This document shows positions 26,433-34,663 of a DNA stretch of 47,980 nucleotides, piece by piece. Positions within the stretch are counted from its first letter, which is position 1; every line of letters begins with the position of its first letter. Source of the DNA: an uncultured Lewinella sp. Lineage in GTDB: Bacteria; Bacteroidota; Bacteroidia; Chitinophagales; Saprospiraceae. The position numbers and the translations under genes are program-made. Below the pieces are notes generated by a model. The model did not search any database, was not told where the DNA came from, and worked only from the letters and a program-made list of their open reading frames with translations. The stretch covers positions 1-47,980 of the forward strand of contig CALMYQ010000192.1 in assembly GCA_937873655.1 (NCBI GenBank), in the 5' to 3' direction.

Positions 26433-27383
26433 ATGCAAAAGATCTATATATTCTTCGTTTTCTGTTTACTCGCAGCAGGCCTTCATGCCCAGCAGGAAGA
26501 GCAGTACACCCAGTTTATGTACAACAAACTGATGCTCAATCCGGGGTACGCCGGCAGCCAGGACGGCGCTGTCATTTCCCTGCTGACGCGCCTGCAATGG
26601 GTCAAGATCGACGGCGCCCCGCAAAGCCAGTTGATCTCGTTCAACATGCCTTTATTCAACCGCAAAGTGGGGATCGGCGGCAGCGTTTCCCGGCAGACCA
26701 TCGGTTTTTTCGAACGCTATACGGCTGAAGCGGTCTACGCCTACCGGATCCGGACCGGCCGCGGCGCATTGGCCATCGGGCTGGAAGGGTCGGTACGCTT
26801 CCTGCGGGCCAATTTCAACGAGGCTAAAGCGACCCAACCGGTGACCATCGACGGCGCTATCCCTTCTGACTTCCAAAGCAAGTATGTGCCCAACTTCGGA
26901 GTCGGCCTTTATTACAGCGACAACCTGTTCTATATCGGCATTTCCGCGCCGCGCCTGCTGACCAACAACATCGACCTGTCCGACGATCAAAGCATCATTT
27001 CCAGGGAGGTGCAGCACGTTTATGCCATGGGCGGCATTATTTTCAATGCCGGTGAAAAGGCAAAATTCCAACCGCAGGTCCTGCTTAAATATGTCAAAGG
27101 CGCCCCGTTCGACGCGGACGCCAACCTGAATTTTATCTGGAATGACCAGTTTACCGTCGGCGCAAGTTATCGCCTGGGCGGATCGAAACGAAGCGGGATC
27201 GGCGAATCTCTTTCCGGCCTGGCGGGTTTCCAGATCACGGAAAGCCTGTTTTTCGGCCTGGCATACGACGCCACCTTGTCGGAGTTGCGGAAATACAACA
27301 GCGGTACCTTTGAGGGCGTTCTCCGCATCAATGTCGGCGGGCGTTCGCAGGAGGGTGAGGTGATCTCTCCCCGCTTCTTTTAA
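26433..27383 (+). CDS. PorP/SprF family type IX secretion outer-membrane protein
   Basis: A 316-residue protein with a signal peptide (ending LHAQ) followed by QEEQYTQFMYNKLMLNPGYAGSQ, the signature opening of PorP/SprF proteins. Further conserved parts are VGIGGSVSRQTIGFFERYTAEAVYAYRI and FGVGLYYSDNLFYIGISAPRLL. The rest is a beta-barrel. In Flavobacterium johnsoniae SprF is needed to deliver the adhesin SprB, and such genes commonly lie downstream of type B CTD adhesins, as here. It therefore probably handles secretion or anchoring of the giant adhesin just upstream. Confidence 0.92.
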   Translation: MQKIYIFFVFCLLAAGLHAQQEEQYTQFMYNKLMLNPGYAGSQDGAVISLLTRLQWVKIDGAPQSQLISFNMPLFNRKVGIGGSVSRQTIGFFERYTAEAVYAYRIRTGRGALAIGLEGSVRFLRANFNEAKATQPVTIDGAIPSDFQSKYVPNFGVGLYYSDNLFYIGISAPRLLTNNIDLSDDQSIISREVQHVYAMGGIIFNAGEKAKFQPQVLLKYVKGAPFDADANLNFIWNDQFTVGASYRLGGSKRSGIGESLSGLAGFQITESLFFGLAYDATLSELRKYNSGTFEGVLRINVGGRSQEGEVISPRFF

Positions 27384-27406
27384 GGCACCCCATTAAAACT
27401 CGGATT

Positions 27407-29431
27407 ATGACGGACAAGACCCTTCTCATCTCATCTGCGCTATTGTGCCTGGGCATGAGCCTGAGCGCCCAAAAGCGGAACTTTGATATGTTGTACCAGC
27501 GCGAGGACGGCCGGCGGGATATCACCCTGCGCAACGCGAGCGGTATCAATACGCCGGCAAGGGAATTCTCGCCGGCCCTTTACGAAGATGTATTGGTTTT
27601 TGTCAGTCAGCATAAGAGCGGCCCGGTCGATCCCAAGTCAGGGGAGACCTATCTCGAACTGTTCTATTCAGAGCTCGACCCGAACGGCATGCCGCAAAAA
27701 CGGGATAATTACAGCCTGCAGATCAATACCGAGTTGAATGAAGGCCCCGTCACGTTCAGCAGAAACGGCGACCGGATCTACTTCACCCGGAACAACATCA
27801 TGAACGGGGTAGCCAAAAAGAACGCCCACGGCCAGACCGGGTTGAAGATCTTTGAAGCCCGCCGCGGCATTTACGACTGGGAAAACGTAAGGGAGCTTCC
27901 CTTCAACAGCGATGACTATTCCTGCCTGCATCCGGCGCTTTCCGCCGACGGCAAAAAACTGTTTTTTGCTTCCAACAAACCCGGCGGATACGGCGGCATG
28001 GATTTATATTTCGTTGAAAAAACGGGAGAAACCTGGTCAAAACCCATCAACCTGGGATCGGAGATCAATACGGATAAAAACGAGGTCTTTCCCTACCTCC
28101 ACGAAAGCGGACTGCTGTTTTTCGCTTCCGATCGCGCCGACGGCTTCGGGGGGCTGGATCTGTACCTCATCGACATTTCGGGCAGGAAATGGGGGAAAGC
28201 CCTCAACCTGGGCGAGCCTTTCAACAGCGTGAACGACGACTTTGGGCTGGTGCTGACCGAAGACGGAAAACAAGGGTACTTTTCCTCCAACCGGGAAGGC
28301 GGCGCAGGCAAGGACGATATCTATTTCTTTGAAGCCCGCGACGGGATCAAAGGCATGGACCTGCCGGAATTGTATCCGGCCATGGTCACTGTTTACGATG
28401 CCCAGGCCAGCAAGCGGGTGCCGGGTGCGGATATCCGGGTTTTTGAAAGGGCTTCCGACGGCCTTATCGACAATGAAACGCTTTACGATGTCGAACTCTC
28501 GCCGGATGCCACCGATCAAACCGAGCTCAATTTCAAGCTGGTCCGCAAAAAAGTCGACGACCTCGGCGATCCGAAGGCGGTTACCAACCGCAACGGCGAA
28601 GCGATCATACAGGTGGAAGCCGGCAAATCCTACCTGGTGCTGGTTTCCAAACCCGAATACAACACAAAGGAGGTGATCTATCAGGTCGACCCGGAAGCCC
28701 CGCCCCGTCCGCTGGAAATCCTGCTGGATCCTACCAATTGCATGGCCCTCAACGGAAAAATATTATCCTCGAACAACAATTTACCCGTTCCCAACGCGCT
28801 GATCCGGATCACCAACCAATGTACCGGAGCTGCGGAGGTGATCCGGACCAACCTGAACGGCAATTTCGTAGCTTGCCTGGAACTGGGGTGCGACTTCACA
28901 GTGCATGCGGAAAAGAACGGCTACAACAAACAGGAAACCCAGATCTCAACGGTCAAGATCCGCGGGAGCCGCTCCCAGGATGTGGAACTGAAACTGTCTC
29001 CGCTGTCCGAAATGGCCCAGCGCGAGCCCATCACGGAAGGGACGGTCATCGTCCTTCAGAACATTTACTACGACTTCAACAAATCGGCGATCCGGAAGGG
29101 GGAGGCCCGCGACCTCGAAGCGCTTGCCCGCCTGATGAACCAGTACCCGAGCATGGAGATCGAGCTGATCGCCCATACCGATACCCGGGGAACCGAGGAA
29201 TACAATCTTCAGCTTTCGCTCAAGCGGGCGGAATCCGCCAAGCAGTTTATTGTCCAGCGGGGGGTCGATCCGAACCGTATCAAGGCGGTTGGTTACGGCG
29301 AAGCTTTTCCCCGCAACAAGTGCCTGAATGACGTCCCGTGTACCGAAGAGGAGCACGAATTCAACCGGCGGACGGAGGTCAAAATCCTGAAAATAGACGA
29401 ATCGGCGGCCTTGTATTTCAAGCGGGATTGA
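27407..29431 (+). CDS. OmpA-family protein with PD40 repeats and a CarboxypepD-like domain
   Basis: A 674-residue exported protein. Residues 1-21 are a signal peptide ending LSAQ with no lipobox. Residues about 50-310 contain WD40-like PD40 repeats (LSADGKKLFFASNKPGGYGGMDLYFVEK, then ESGLLFFASDRADGFGGLDLYLID). A carboxypeptidase-regulatory-like domain lies near 435-530. The C-terminal OmpA domain (from about 550, NIYYDFNKSAIRKGEARDLEALARLM, ELIAHTDTRGTEEYN) binds peptidoglycan. Similar domain order occurs in PorE, the T9SS peptidoglycan-binding subunit, but PorE has TPRs and a lipobox, which this lacks. It follows porP/sprF by 23 bp and likely forms an adhesion operon with it. Confidence 0.9.
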   Translation: MTDKTLLISSALLCLGMSLSAQKRNFDMLYQREDGRRDITLRNASGINTPAREFSPALYEDVLVFVSQHKSGPVDPKSGETYLELFYSELDPNGMPQKRDNYSLQINTELNEGPVTFSRNGDRIYFTRNNIMNGVAKKNAHGQTGLKIFEARRGIYDWENVRELPFNSDDYSCLHPALSADGKKLFFASNKPGGYGGMDLYFVEKTGETWSKPINLGSEINTDKNEVFPYLHESGLLFFASDRADGFGGLDLYLIDISGRKWGKALNLGEPFNSVNDDFGLVLTEDGKQGYFSSNREGGAGKDDIYFFEARDGIKGMDLPELYPAMVTVYDAQASKRVPGADIRVFERASDGLIDNETLYDVELSPDATDQTELNFKLVRKKVDDLGDPKAVTNRNGEAIIQVEAGKSYLVLVSKPEYNTKEVIYQVDPEAPPRPLEILLDPTNCMALNGKILSSNNNLPVPNALIRITNQCTGAAEVIRTNLNGNFVACLELGCDFTVHAEKNGYNKQETQISTVKIRGSRSQDVELKLSPLSEMAQREPITEGTVIVLQNIYYDFNKSAIRKGEARDLEALARLMNQYPSMEIELIAHTDTRGTEEYNLQLSLKRAESAKQFIVQRGVDPNRIKAVGYGEAFPRNKCLNDVPCTEEEHEFNRRTEVKILKIDESAALYFKRD

Positions 29432-29512
29432 CCCCGGAGCGTTTGGCCAATTGGCAAAAGATGGATATATTGAGGCCGATAACCTTTTTTTTCATTTGTA
29501 ATCCTAACCAAG

Positions 29513-29713
29513 ATGGCAGTATTGAAAGTTATTGAAATCCTCGCCGATTCCTCCCAAAGCTGGGAAGACGCTACCCGAAGAGCCGTTGCCCGCGCGGCAG
29601 ACAGTGTAAAGAATATCCGGTCGGCCCATGTTCAGAGCCAAAGCGTAACCGTGAAAGACGGGAAAGTGGAATCGTTCCGCGTGAATGTCAAAATCTCATT
29701 TGAAGTCGAATAA
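29513..29713 (+). CDS. Dodecin family protein
   Basis: A 66-residue protein matching the dodecin fold: VLKVIEILADSSQSWEDATRRAVARAADSV (strand-helix) and then strands SAHVQSQSVTV and VNVKISFEV. Dodecins form 12-subunit shells that store flavins or CoA. In characterised flavin-binding dodecins a Trp near the middle sandwiches the isoalloxazine ring; the matching position here (NIRSAHVQS) appears to be Ala or His. It lies between the OmpA-like gene (81 bp away) and a radical SAM gene. Confidence 0.9.
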   Translation: MAVLKVIEILADSSQSWEDATRRAVARAADSVKNIRSAHVQSQSVTVKDGKVESFRVNVKISFEVE

Positions 29714-29772
29714 CACGCTCCTTGGGACATTCCGGAATCAGCCTTGCCGACAGCCTCAATTTTTTGAGGAAA

Positions 29773-30753
29773 ATGACCCTGCGAAGGCTGTGGAATGCGA
29801 CCCGGGTTTTGAGTTCTTATTACCTGACCCGTTGGACGGGTAAGGCCATCCAGTGGGGCAAACCCATGACCCTGAGTTTCGAGCCGACAACGGCCTGCAA
29901 CCTGCGGTGTCCGGAATGCCCCAGCGGTCTTCGGGCTTTTACCCGCCCAACCGGTAACCTCAAATCCGATTTTTTTCGCCGGACGGTTGACCAGCTCCAC
30001 AGCCACCTCATCTGGCTGATCTTCTACTTTCAGGGCGAACCCTATATCAATCCCGAATTTCTGGAAATGGTTCGCTACGCCCGTCAGAAGAACCTGTATA
30101 CCATTACCTCGACCAACGGGCATTTCCTCGATGACCGGAACGCCCGCCGAACGGTCGAGTCCGGCCTGGATCGCATCATCATTTCCGTCGACGGGACCAC
30201 TCAGGAAGTTTACGAACAATACCGGGTGGGCGGAGATCTGGAAAAAGTGCTGCAAGGCATCCGGAACCTGGTAAAGTGGAAACGGGACCTCAAATCGGGG
30301 ACGCCGCATATCATGGTCCAGTTCCTGGTGGTTCGCCCGAATGAACACCAGATCCCGGAGCTGTTCGAAATGGCCCGCGAACTGGGTGCAGACGAAGTGC
30401 GCCTGAAAACAGCTCAATTATACGACTACCGGCATGGGCACGATCTCATGCCGACCGACGAGCGCTATGCCCGCTACCGGAAACAGGACGACGGCACCTA
30501 CGAGGTCAAGCATGTCCTCAATAATCATTGCTGGAAATTATGGCACGCCTGCGTGGTGACGTGGGACGGAAAGGTGGCGCCCTGCTGCTTTGACAAGGAT
30601 GTCAAGCACCCGTTGGGCGACCTGCGCGAACAACCCTTTGATGAGGTGTGGACCGGCGCCGCCTATCGGGATTTCAGAAACCGGTTGATGAAAGGAAGAG
30701 ACCAGATTGATATCTGTGTCAATTGCTCGGAGGGGTGCAGGGTTTGGTTTTAG
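29773..30753 (+). CDS. Radical SAM/SPASM domain protein
   Basis: A 326-residue radical SAM enzyme. TTAC42-NLRC46-PEC49 is the CX3CX2C motif for the [4Fe-4S] cluster that cleaves S-adenosylmethionine. The C-terminal third has SPASM-type cysteines (HACVVTWDGKVAPCCFD and DICVNCSEGC) for auxiliary clusters. SPASM members modify peptides or act on cofactors and carbohydrates; nothing adjacent looks like a precursor peptide, so the substrate is unknown. A longer version starting at TTG 29722 is possible. I chose the ATG at 29773, before TLRRLWNATRVLSSYY. Its stop codon is one base from a repeat array reaching the convergent rpoD. Confidence 0.9.
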   Translation: MTLRRLWNATRVLSSYYLTRWTGKAIQWGKPMTLSFEPTTACNLRCPECPSGLRAFTRPTGNLKSDFFRRTVDQLHSHLIWLIFYFQGEPYINPEFLEMVRYARQKNLYTITSTNGHFLDDRNARRTVESGLDRIIISVDGTTQEVYEQYRVGGDLEKVLQGIRNLVKWKRDLKSGTPHIMVQFLVVRPNEHQIPELFEMARELGADEVRLKTAQLYDYRHGHDLMPTDERYARYRKQDDGTYEVKHVLNNHCWKLWHACVVTWDGKVAPCCFDKDVKHPLGDLREQPFDEVWTGAAYRDFRNRLMKGRDQIDICVNCSEGCRVWF

Positions 30754-30754
30754 T

Positions 30755-30893
30755 AGTTGTAAGTTGTAAGTTGTAAGTCGTAAGTTGTAAGTCGTAAGTC
30801 ATAAGTCTGTTAGTCGTAAGTCATAAGTCGTAAGTCATAAGTAGATTGTGAGAACAATGACTTACGACTTACGACTAACAGACTTACAACTTG
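30755..30893. repeat. Heptamer array and long inverted repeat between convergent genes
   Basis: Twelve or so units of AGTTGTA/AGTCGTA/AGTCATA (30755-30842) are followed by the opposite-strand form (30859-30893). Arms 30803-30829 and 30859-30885 are complementary at 26 of 27 positions around a 29-nt loop. The element fills the entire gap between the stop codons of the radical SAM gene and rpoD, so it could act as a two-way terminator. There is no T-tract typical of rho-independent terminators. Confidence 0.95.
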
Positions 30894-31763
30894 CTATGAG
30901 CCAAGATAATGCTTCAGCAATTTGCTCCGGTTGGCGGAGCGAAGCTTGTTAATGGCTTTATCCTTGATCTGGCGGACCCTTTCCCGGGTGAGGCCGAACT
31001 TATCGCCGATGTCTTCGAGGGACATGGGGTGTTCGATGCCGATGCCGAAATAGAGTTTGATCACATCACATTGGCGATCGGTCAGGGTAGCCAGCGACCG
31101 TTCGATTTCACGGCGCAGCGATTCGAGGTATTCGAGCGCGGCGTCGGTACCGGGGGTGCCGGCGTTTTCCAGCACATCGAGCAGGGAGTTATCTTCGCCT
31201 TCGACGAAGGGCGCGTCCATGGATACGTGACGGGCGGCTACGCCGAGGGTGGTTTCCACCTCTTCGGCGGGAATTTCCAGTAACTCGGCCAATTCTTCGG
31301 GAGAAGGCTCGCGTTCGTATTCCTGTTCGAGTTCGGAGAATGCTTTGTTGATCTTATTGAGGGAGCCGACCTTGTTCAGCGGGAGGCGGACGATCCGGCT
31401 TTGTTCGGCCAGGGCCTGCAGGATCGACTGGCGAATCCACCAAACTGCGTAGGAGATGAATTTGAAACCGCGCGTTTCGTCAAACCGCTGAGCGGCTTTG
31501 ATCAAGCCCAGGTTTCCTTCATTGATCAGGTCGCTGAGGGATAAACCTTGGTTCTGGTACTGTTTGGCGACGGATACAACAAACCGGAGGTTGGCTTTGG
31601 TCAATTTTTCCAGGGCGACCTGGTCCCCCTGTTTGATCCTTTTAGCCAACTCCACCTCTTCTTCCGGTGTCAGCAAGTCAACCTTGCCGATTTCCTGCAA
31701 ATATTTTTCCAGGGACTGGCTCTCACGGTTGGTAATAGACTTCGTGATCTTAAGCTGTCTCAT
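30894..31763 (-). CDS. rpoD: Primary sigma factor RpoD (sigma-70)
   Basis: A 289-residue group 1 sigma factor in the short form usual for Bacteroidota. It has region 1.2 (SLEKYLQEIGKVDLLTPEEE), region 2 (NEGNLGLIKAAQRFDETRGFKFISYAVWWIRQSI), region 3 and region 4 (LTRERVRQIKDKAINKLR, the -35 recognition helix). Region 1.1 is lacking, as in relatives. It directs transcription of most genes through the TTTG/TAnnTTTG promoters. Its own gene carries such a promoter at 31932-31963, giving a leader of about 160 nt. Confidence 0.97.
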   Translation of the reverse strand: MRQLKITKSITNRESQSLEKYLQEIGKVDLLTPEEEVELAKRIKQGDQVALEKLTKANLRFVVSVAKQYQNQGLSLSDLINEGNLGLIKAAQRFDETRGFKFISYAVWWIRQSILQALAEQSRIVRLPLNKVGSLNKINKAFSELEQEYEREPSPEELAELLEIPAEEVETTLGVAARHVSMDAPFVEGEDNSLLDVLENAGTPGTDAALEYLESLRREIERSLATLTDRQCDVIKLYFGIGIEHPMSLEDIGDKFGLTRERVRQIKDKAINKLRSANRSKLLKHYLGS

Positions 31764-32162
31764 CTAGGCAACACTTTTTAATATAAAGTTCAAATGGATT
31801 CAAAAAGTTCTAATGAAATACGGGATAGGATGGAAAATCTTCTTTGGCGATGGGATTGGCGCGTATACGAAAATGCACTTCTTGCATAGTGATTTCGACT
31901 CATGAAATTGTGTTAAAGCTGGTTCAGGGCACAAAGTTACATCAAAACAACGCTCTTGTCAAGTGGAAAGTTCAGAAAAAAATTTGGGTGGTTTTATAGA
32001 ACTGATTGATAATCAAAGAAAAAAATGATTTTTTTTGAAAAAAAAGTGCTTTGTTTGGATAAATCAAATTTTTGCTCTTAATTGTGGGGCATTGGCGCAA
32101 GGAACTGATACATAATTGTTTCGGCTTTTTTTGGCCATTTGTCGACAAAGCATAGGTTCCTT
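31764..32162. other. AT-rich divergent intergenic region
   Basis: No gene found in 399 bp. It holds the rpoD promoter on the minus strand (31932-31963) and several A- and T-runs around 32010-32075. The plus-strand gene at 32163 must be transcribed from here, but I see no exact TAnnTTTG box for it. Confidence 0.7.
31932..31963 (-). promoter_or_regulatory. Promoter of rpoD
   Basis: On the minus strand: CTTG, then a 20-bp spacer, then TAACTTTG. The -7 box is exact and the -33 box has one mismatch to TTTG. This is one of the best promoter matches in the window. It leaves a leader of about 160 nt upstream of the rpoD ATG. Confidence 0.65.
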
Positions 32163-32543
32163 ATGGAAAGAAAACAAGTTACCTTAGAATTTCTCTTTCG
32201 GGCCTCTCCGACCATACTATATACGTTCATTACCACACCGGCCTGTCTGATCCGGTGGTTTTGCGACGGTGTGGACATTCGGGGAAACACCTACCTGTTC
32301 TCCTGGGGCAGCAGTACGGAAGCAGCAGAACTGATTGACGACATTGAGGAAGAGCGTGTCCGCTTTCAGTGGGAAAGCGCGGAAAGCGACGATGAATTCC
32401 TGGAATTCCGGATCTCGGAATCACCGGTCACCAATGAAACCATCCTGGAAATCGTCGATTATTGCGATGCGGACGAGCTGGAGGATCAGAAGCGCTACTG
32501 GGAAACCCTGATGCAGGAGCTCCGTAAGGAAACGGGTGGGTAA
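32163..32543 (+). CDS. START-like domain protein
   Basis: A 126-residue cytoplasmic protein of the SRPBCC/START-like fold found across Bacteroidota. MERKQVTLEFLFRASPTILYTFITTPACLIRWFCDGVDIRGNTYLFSWGSS is the conserved first half (helix-grip opening), followed by acidic strands and a C-terminal helix (QKRYWETLMQELRKE). Such proteins bind hydrophobic ligands in other families, but the ligand here is unknown. The frame stays open to TTG 32139; the ATG at 32163 is preferred because the family begins at M-x-R-K-Q. It is convergent with the ECF sigma gene through a repeat hairpin. Confidence 0.88.
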   Translation: MERKQVTLEFLFRASPTILYTFITTPACLIRWFCDGVDIRGNTYLFSWGSSTEAAELIDDIEEERVRFQWESAESDDEFLEFRISESPVTNETILEIVDYCDADELEDQKRYWETLMQELRKETGG

Positions 32544-32546
32544 TTT

Positions 32547-32620
32547 AGTTGTAAGCCATTAGTCGTAAGTCGTAAGGGGCTTTAAACCAGCTTACGACTT
32601 ACAACTTACGACTTGCAACT
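32547..32620. repeat. Heptamer inverted repeat between convergent genes
   Basis: Left arm 32547-32576 (AGTTGTAAG..., CGTAAG) and right arm 32591-32620 (CTTACGACTT..., TTGCAACT) match at 25 of 30 positions with a 14-nt loop. The element spans the gap between the stop codons of the START-like gene and the sigma gene. It mirrors the arrangement at 30755-30893. Confidence 0.9.
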
Positions 32621-33212
32621 ACTGCAAGGTAACCTCTTTCTCTTCAACCATTTTCCTGATGTTGATCAGGGCGTAGCGCATACGGCCGAGGGCGGTATTG
32701 ATGCTGACGCGGGTCAACTTGGCAATTTCCTTGAAGCTCATATCGGCATAGTGACGCAGAATGACCACCTCGCGTTGTTCGGGCGGGAGCATATCCACCA
32801 GGTGGCGGATCTTGTCGTGCGTCTGGCTGCGGATAATGCGCTGTTCGGCGTTATCGTCGCTGACGTGGAGGACGTCGAAGATGTCGAACGTCTCGGTCGG
32901 CGAAACCTGCGGTCGGCGCTTGTTGCGGCGGAAATAATCCACGCACATGTTGTAGGCAATGCGCATGGCCCATTGGAGGAACTTGCCTTCGTGGTTATAT
33001 TTACCCTTGCGCAGGGTATCGATGATCTTGATGAAAACTTCCTGGAAGATATCCTCGGCAAGACTCTGTTCTTTGACGAACAGGTAAATGGAGGTATAAA
33101 TCTTGTGCTGATGGCGATTCAACAGTTCTTCGAAAGCGCGCTCGTCTCCTTCCAAATAACGAGCAATCAGTTGTTGATCATTGATCTGATCATTAAGCAG
33201 CATAACTTGCAT
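32619..33212 (-). CDS. ECF-type RNA polymerase sigma factor (second)
   Basis: A 197-residue sigma-70 protein with regions 2 and 4. Region 2: HQHKIYTSIYLFVKEQSLAEDIFQEVFIKIID and GKFLQWAMRIAYNMCVDYFRRNKR. Region 4: LPPEQREVVILRHYADMSFKEIAKLTRVSINTALGRMRYALINIRK. It resembles the stand-alone Bacteroidota ECF sigma factors encoded without an adjacent anti-sigma gene; none is seen here. An alternative start is the Met four codons in. A strong promoter match lies at 33327-33359, giving a leader of roughly 110 nt. Confidence 0.93.
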   Translation of the reverse strand: MQVMLLNDQINDQQLIARYLEGDERAFEELLNRHQHKIYTSIYLFVKEQSLAEDIFQEVFIKIIDTLRKGKYNHEGKFLQWAMRIAYNMCVDYFRRNKRRPQVSPTETFDIFDVLHVSDDNAEQRIIRSQTHDKIRHLVDMLPPEQREVVILRHYADMSFKEIAKLTRVSINTALGRMRYALINIRKMVEEKEVTLQ

Positions 33213-33546
33213 GACTAAATAATTTTTAGTTATGGGATCGAATGAAATTATTTAGTGTAGAAGTTATACTCTATAAACTGTTGATTTGATGAAGAATTCC
33301 GGACTAAAGCCGGATTTGCGATGGCCCAAAGATAGGCGCAACTTTCTGAAAAGACCAAATGGCGGGGCGATTTTTTTTGAACTTTAACTAAAAATTAACG
33401 GAATAAATGAAATAATTGTGAAGTTCCTGCAAAAAATGCGACCGAATTTTGCTTTCATTTGACGGATTTTCGGTTTAAAAATCGGCAATTCATTCAGAAA
33501 CAGAATTTTATTCTTATTGAAATTTATTGCAATAAGTCAGAATTTT
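33213..33546. other. AT-rich intergenic region with the sigma gene promoter
   Basis: 334 bp without a gene between the second ECF sigma gene and the VWA gene, both on the minus strand. The only signal I can support is the promoter at 33327-33359. The stretch 33370-33540 is rich in A and T with no recognisable element. Confidence 0.7.
33327..33359 (-). promoter_or_regulatory. Promoter of the second ECF sigma gene
   Basis: On the minus strand TTTG (33356-33359), a 21-bp spacer, then TATCTTTG (33327-33334). Both boxes match the Bacteroidota consensus exactly. This is the cleanest promoter in the window. Confidence 0.7.
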
Positions 33547-34650
33547 TCACTTCCTTTTGACCTTGTTGTTCTTGTAGTCGGCGAAGATGAGGCTGCCCAG
33601 GCCCTGGAGGCCTGAATAAAAGGCTTTGCCGTTGTTGGCGCGGGTGAAGGCGTCTACGAAGTTCACCAGCCAGGGATCTTTGGCGATCATGAAGGTGGTG
33701 ACCGGGATCTGCAGTTTCCGGCATTGCATGGCCAGGCTCAGGGTCCGGTTGACGATGGTCCGGTCCAGCCCGTAAGGATTCTTATAATACTTTTTACCTT
33801 TTTTGATGCAGGTGGGCTTCCCGTCGGTGATCATGAAGATCTGCTTGTTGGGATTTCTCCGTCTTCTGAGGATATTCATGGACAGCTCGAGGCCTGCGAC
33901 CGTATTGGTATGGTAGGGGCCGACTTCCAGGTAGGGGAGGTCTTTGATCTCGATGGGCCAGGCGTCGTCGCCGAAGACGATCACGTCGAGGGTATCTTTG
34001 GGGAACTGCCGGGTGATGTATTCGGCCAGGGCCATGGCTACTTTTTTGGCCGGGGTGATCCGGTCTTCGCCATAGAGGATCATCGAGTGGGAGATATCGA
34101 TCATCAGGACGGTGCTCGTCTGGCTCTGGTAATAGGTTTCGTAGACCTCCAGGTCATCCTGGCTGATCTGGAAGTCATCAATGCCGTGGTTGATCTGGGC
34201 ATTTTTGAGGGATTCCGACATCGCGAGGTTGTCGAGCTGGTCCCCGAATTCGAAGGGGCGGAGGTCGGCGGTAAATTCATCGCCGCGGCCGCCGTACCGG
34301 GTGCTGTGGTTGCCGCGTTTTGTCTTCTTGATCTGTCCGAAGACGTCATCGAGGGCTTTTTTCCGGAGGGCGATCTCCATTTTGGAGGAAGGCGCCATGC
34401 CGCCGCCTGCGCCCTGACCGTCGCGTTGGAGGATATAGCCCTGGTCTATCAGATCCTGGATGAAATCGGCGATGCCGTAATCGTCGGTCGTCAGTTCGTA
34501 TTCCTTATCCAGTTGGGTGAGCCAGGAAAGGGCTTCTTCGACATTTCCGGAAGTATGCAGCAGCAACTCCTGGAAGATCTTGAGCAATTTCTCGAAGGGA
34601 GAACCGCTGTTCTTGTCCGGAATAAATTCTGAAAAACGCCATCCTGTCAT
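33547..34650 (-). CDS. VWA domain-containing protein
   Basis: A 367-residue cytoplasmic protein. The N-terminal third is helical, followed by a charged linker (KKTKRGNHSTRYGGRGDEFTADLRPFEFGDQLD). The C-terminal half is a von Willebrand factor A domain with a near-standard MIDAS: D185-I-S187-H-S189, later IFMITDGKPTC. Proteins of this shape (helical domain plus VWA) often work with MoxR-type AAA+ ATPases in activating other enzymes. No such ATPase gene lies beside it. It starts 13 bp after the stop of the thiol-redox gene, so the two are probably one operon. Confidence 0.85.
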   Translation of the reverse strand: MTGWRFSEFIPDKNSGSPFEKLLKIFQELLLHTSGNVEEALSWLTQLDKEYELTTDDYGIADFIQDLIDQGYILQRDGQGAGGGMAPSSKMEIALRKKALDDVFGQIKKTKRGNHSTRYGGRGDEFTADLRPFEFGDQLDNLAMSESLKNAQINHGIDDFQISQDDLEVYETYYQSQTSTVLMIDISHSMILYGEDRITPAKKVAMALAEYITRQFPKDTLDVIVFGDDAWPIEIKDLPYLEVGPYHTNTVAGLELSMNILRRRRNPNKQIFMITDGKPTCIKKGKKYYKNPYGLDRTIVNRTLSLAMQCRKLQIPVTTFMIAKDPWLVNFVDAFTRANNGKAFYSGLQGLGSLIFADYKNNKVKRK

Positions 34651-34663
34651 AAAAAGTAACGTA

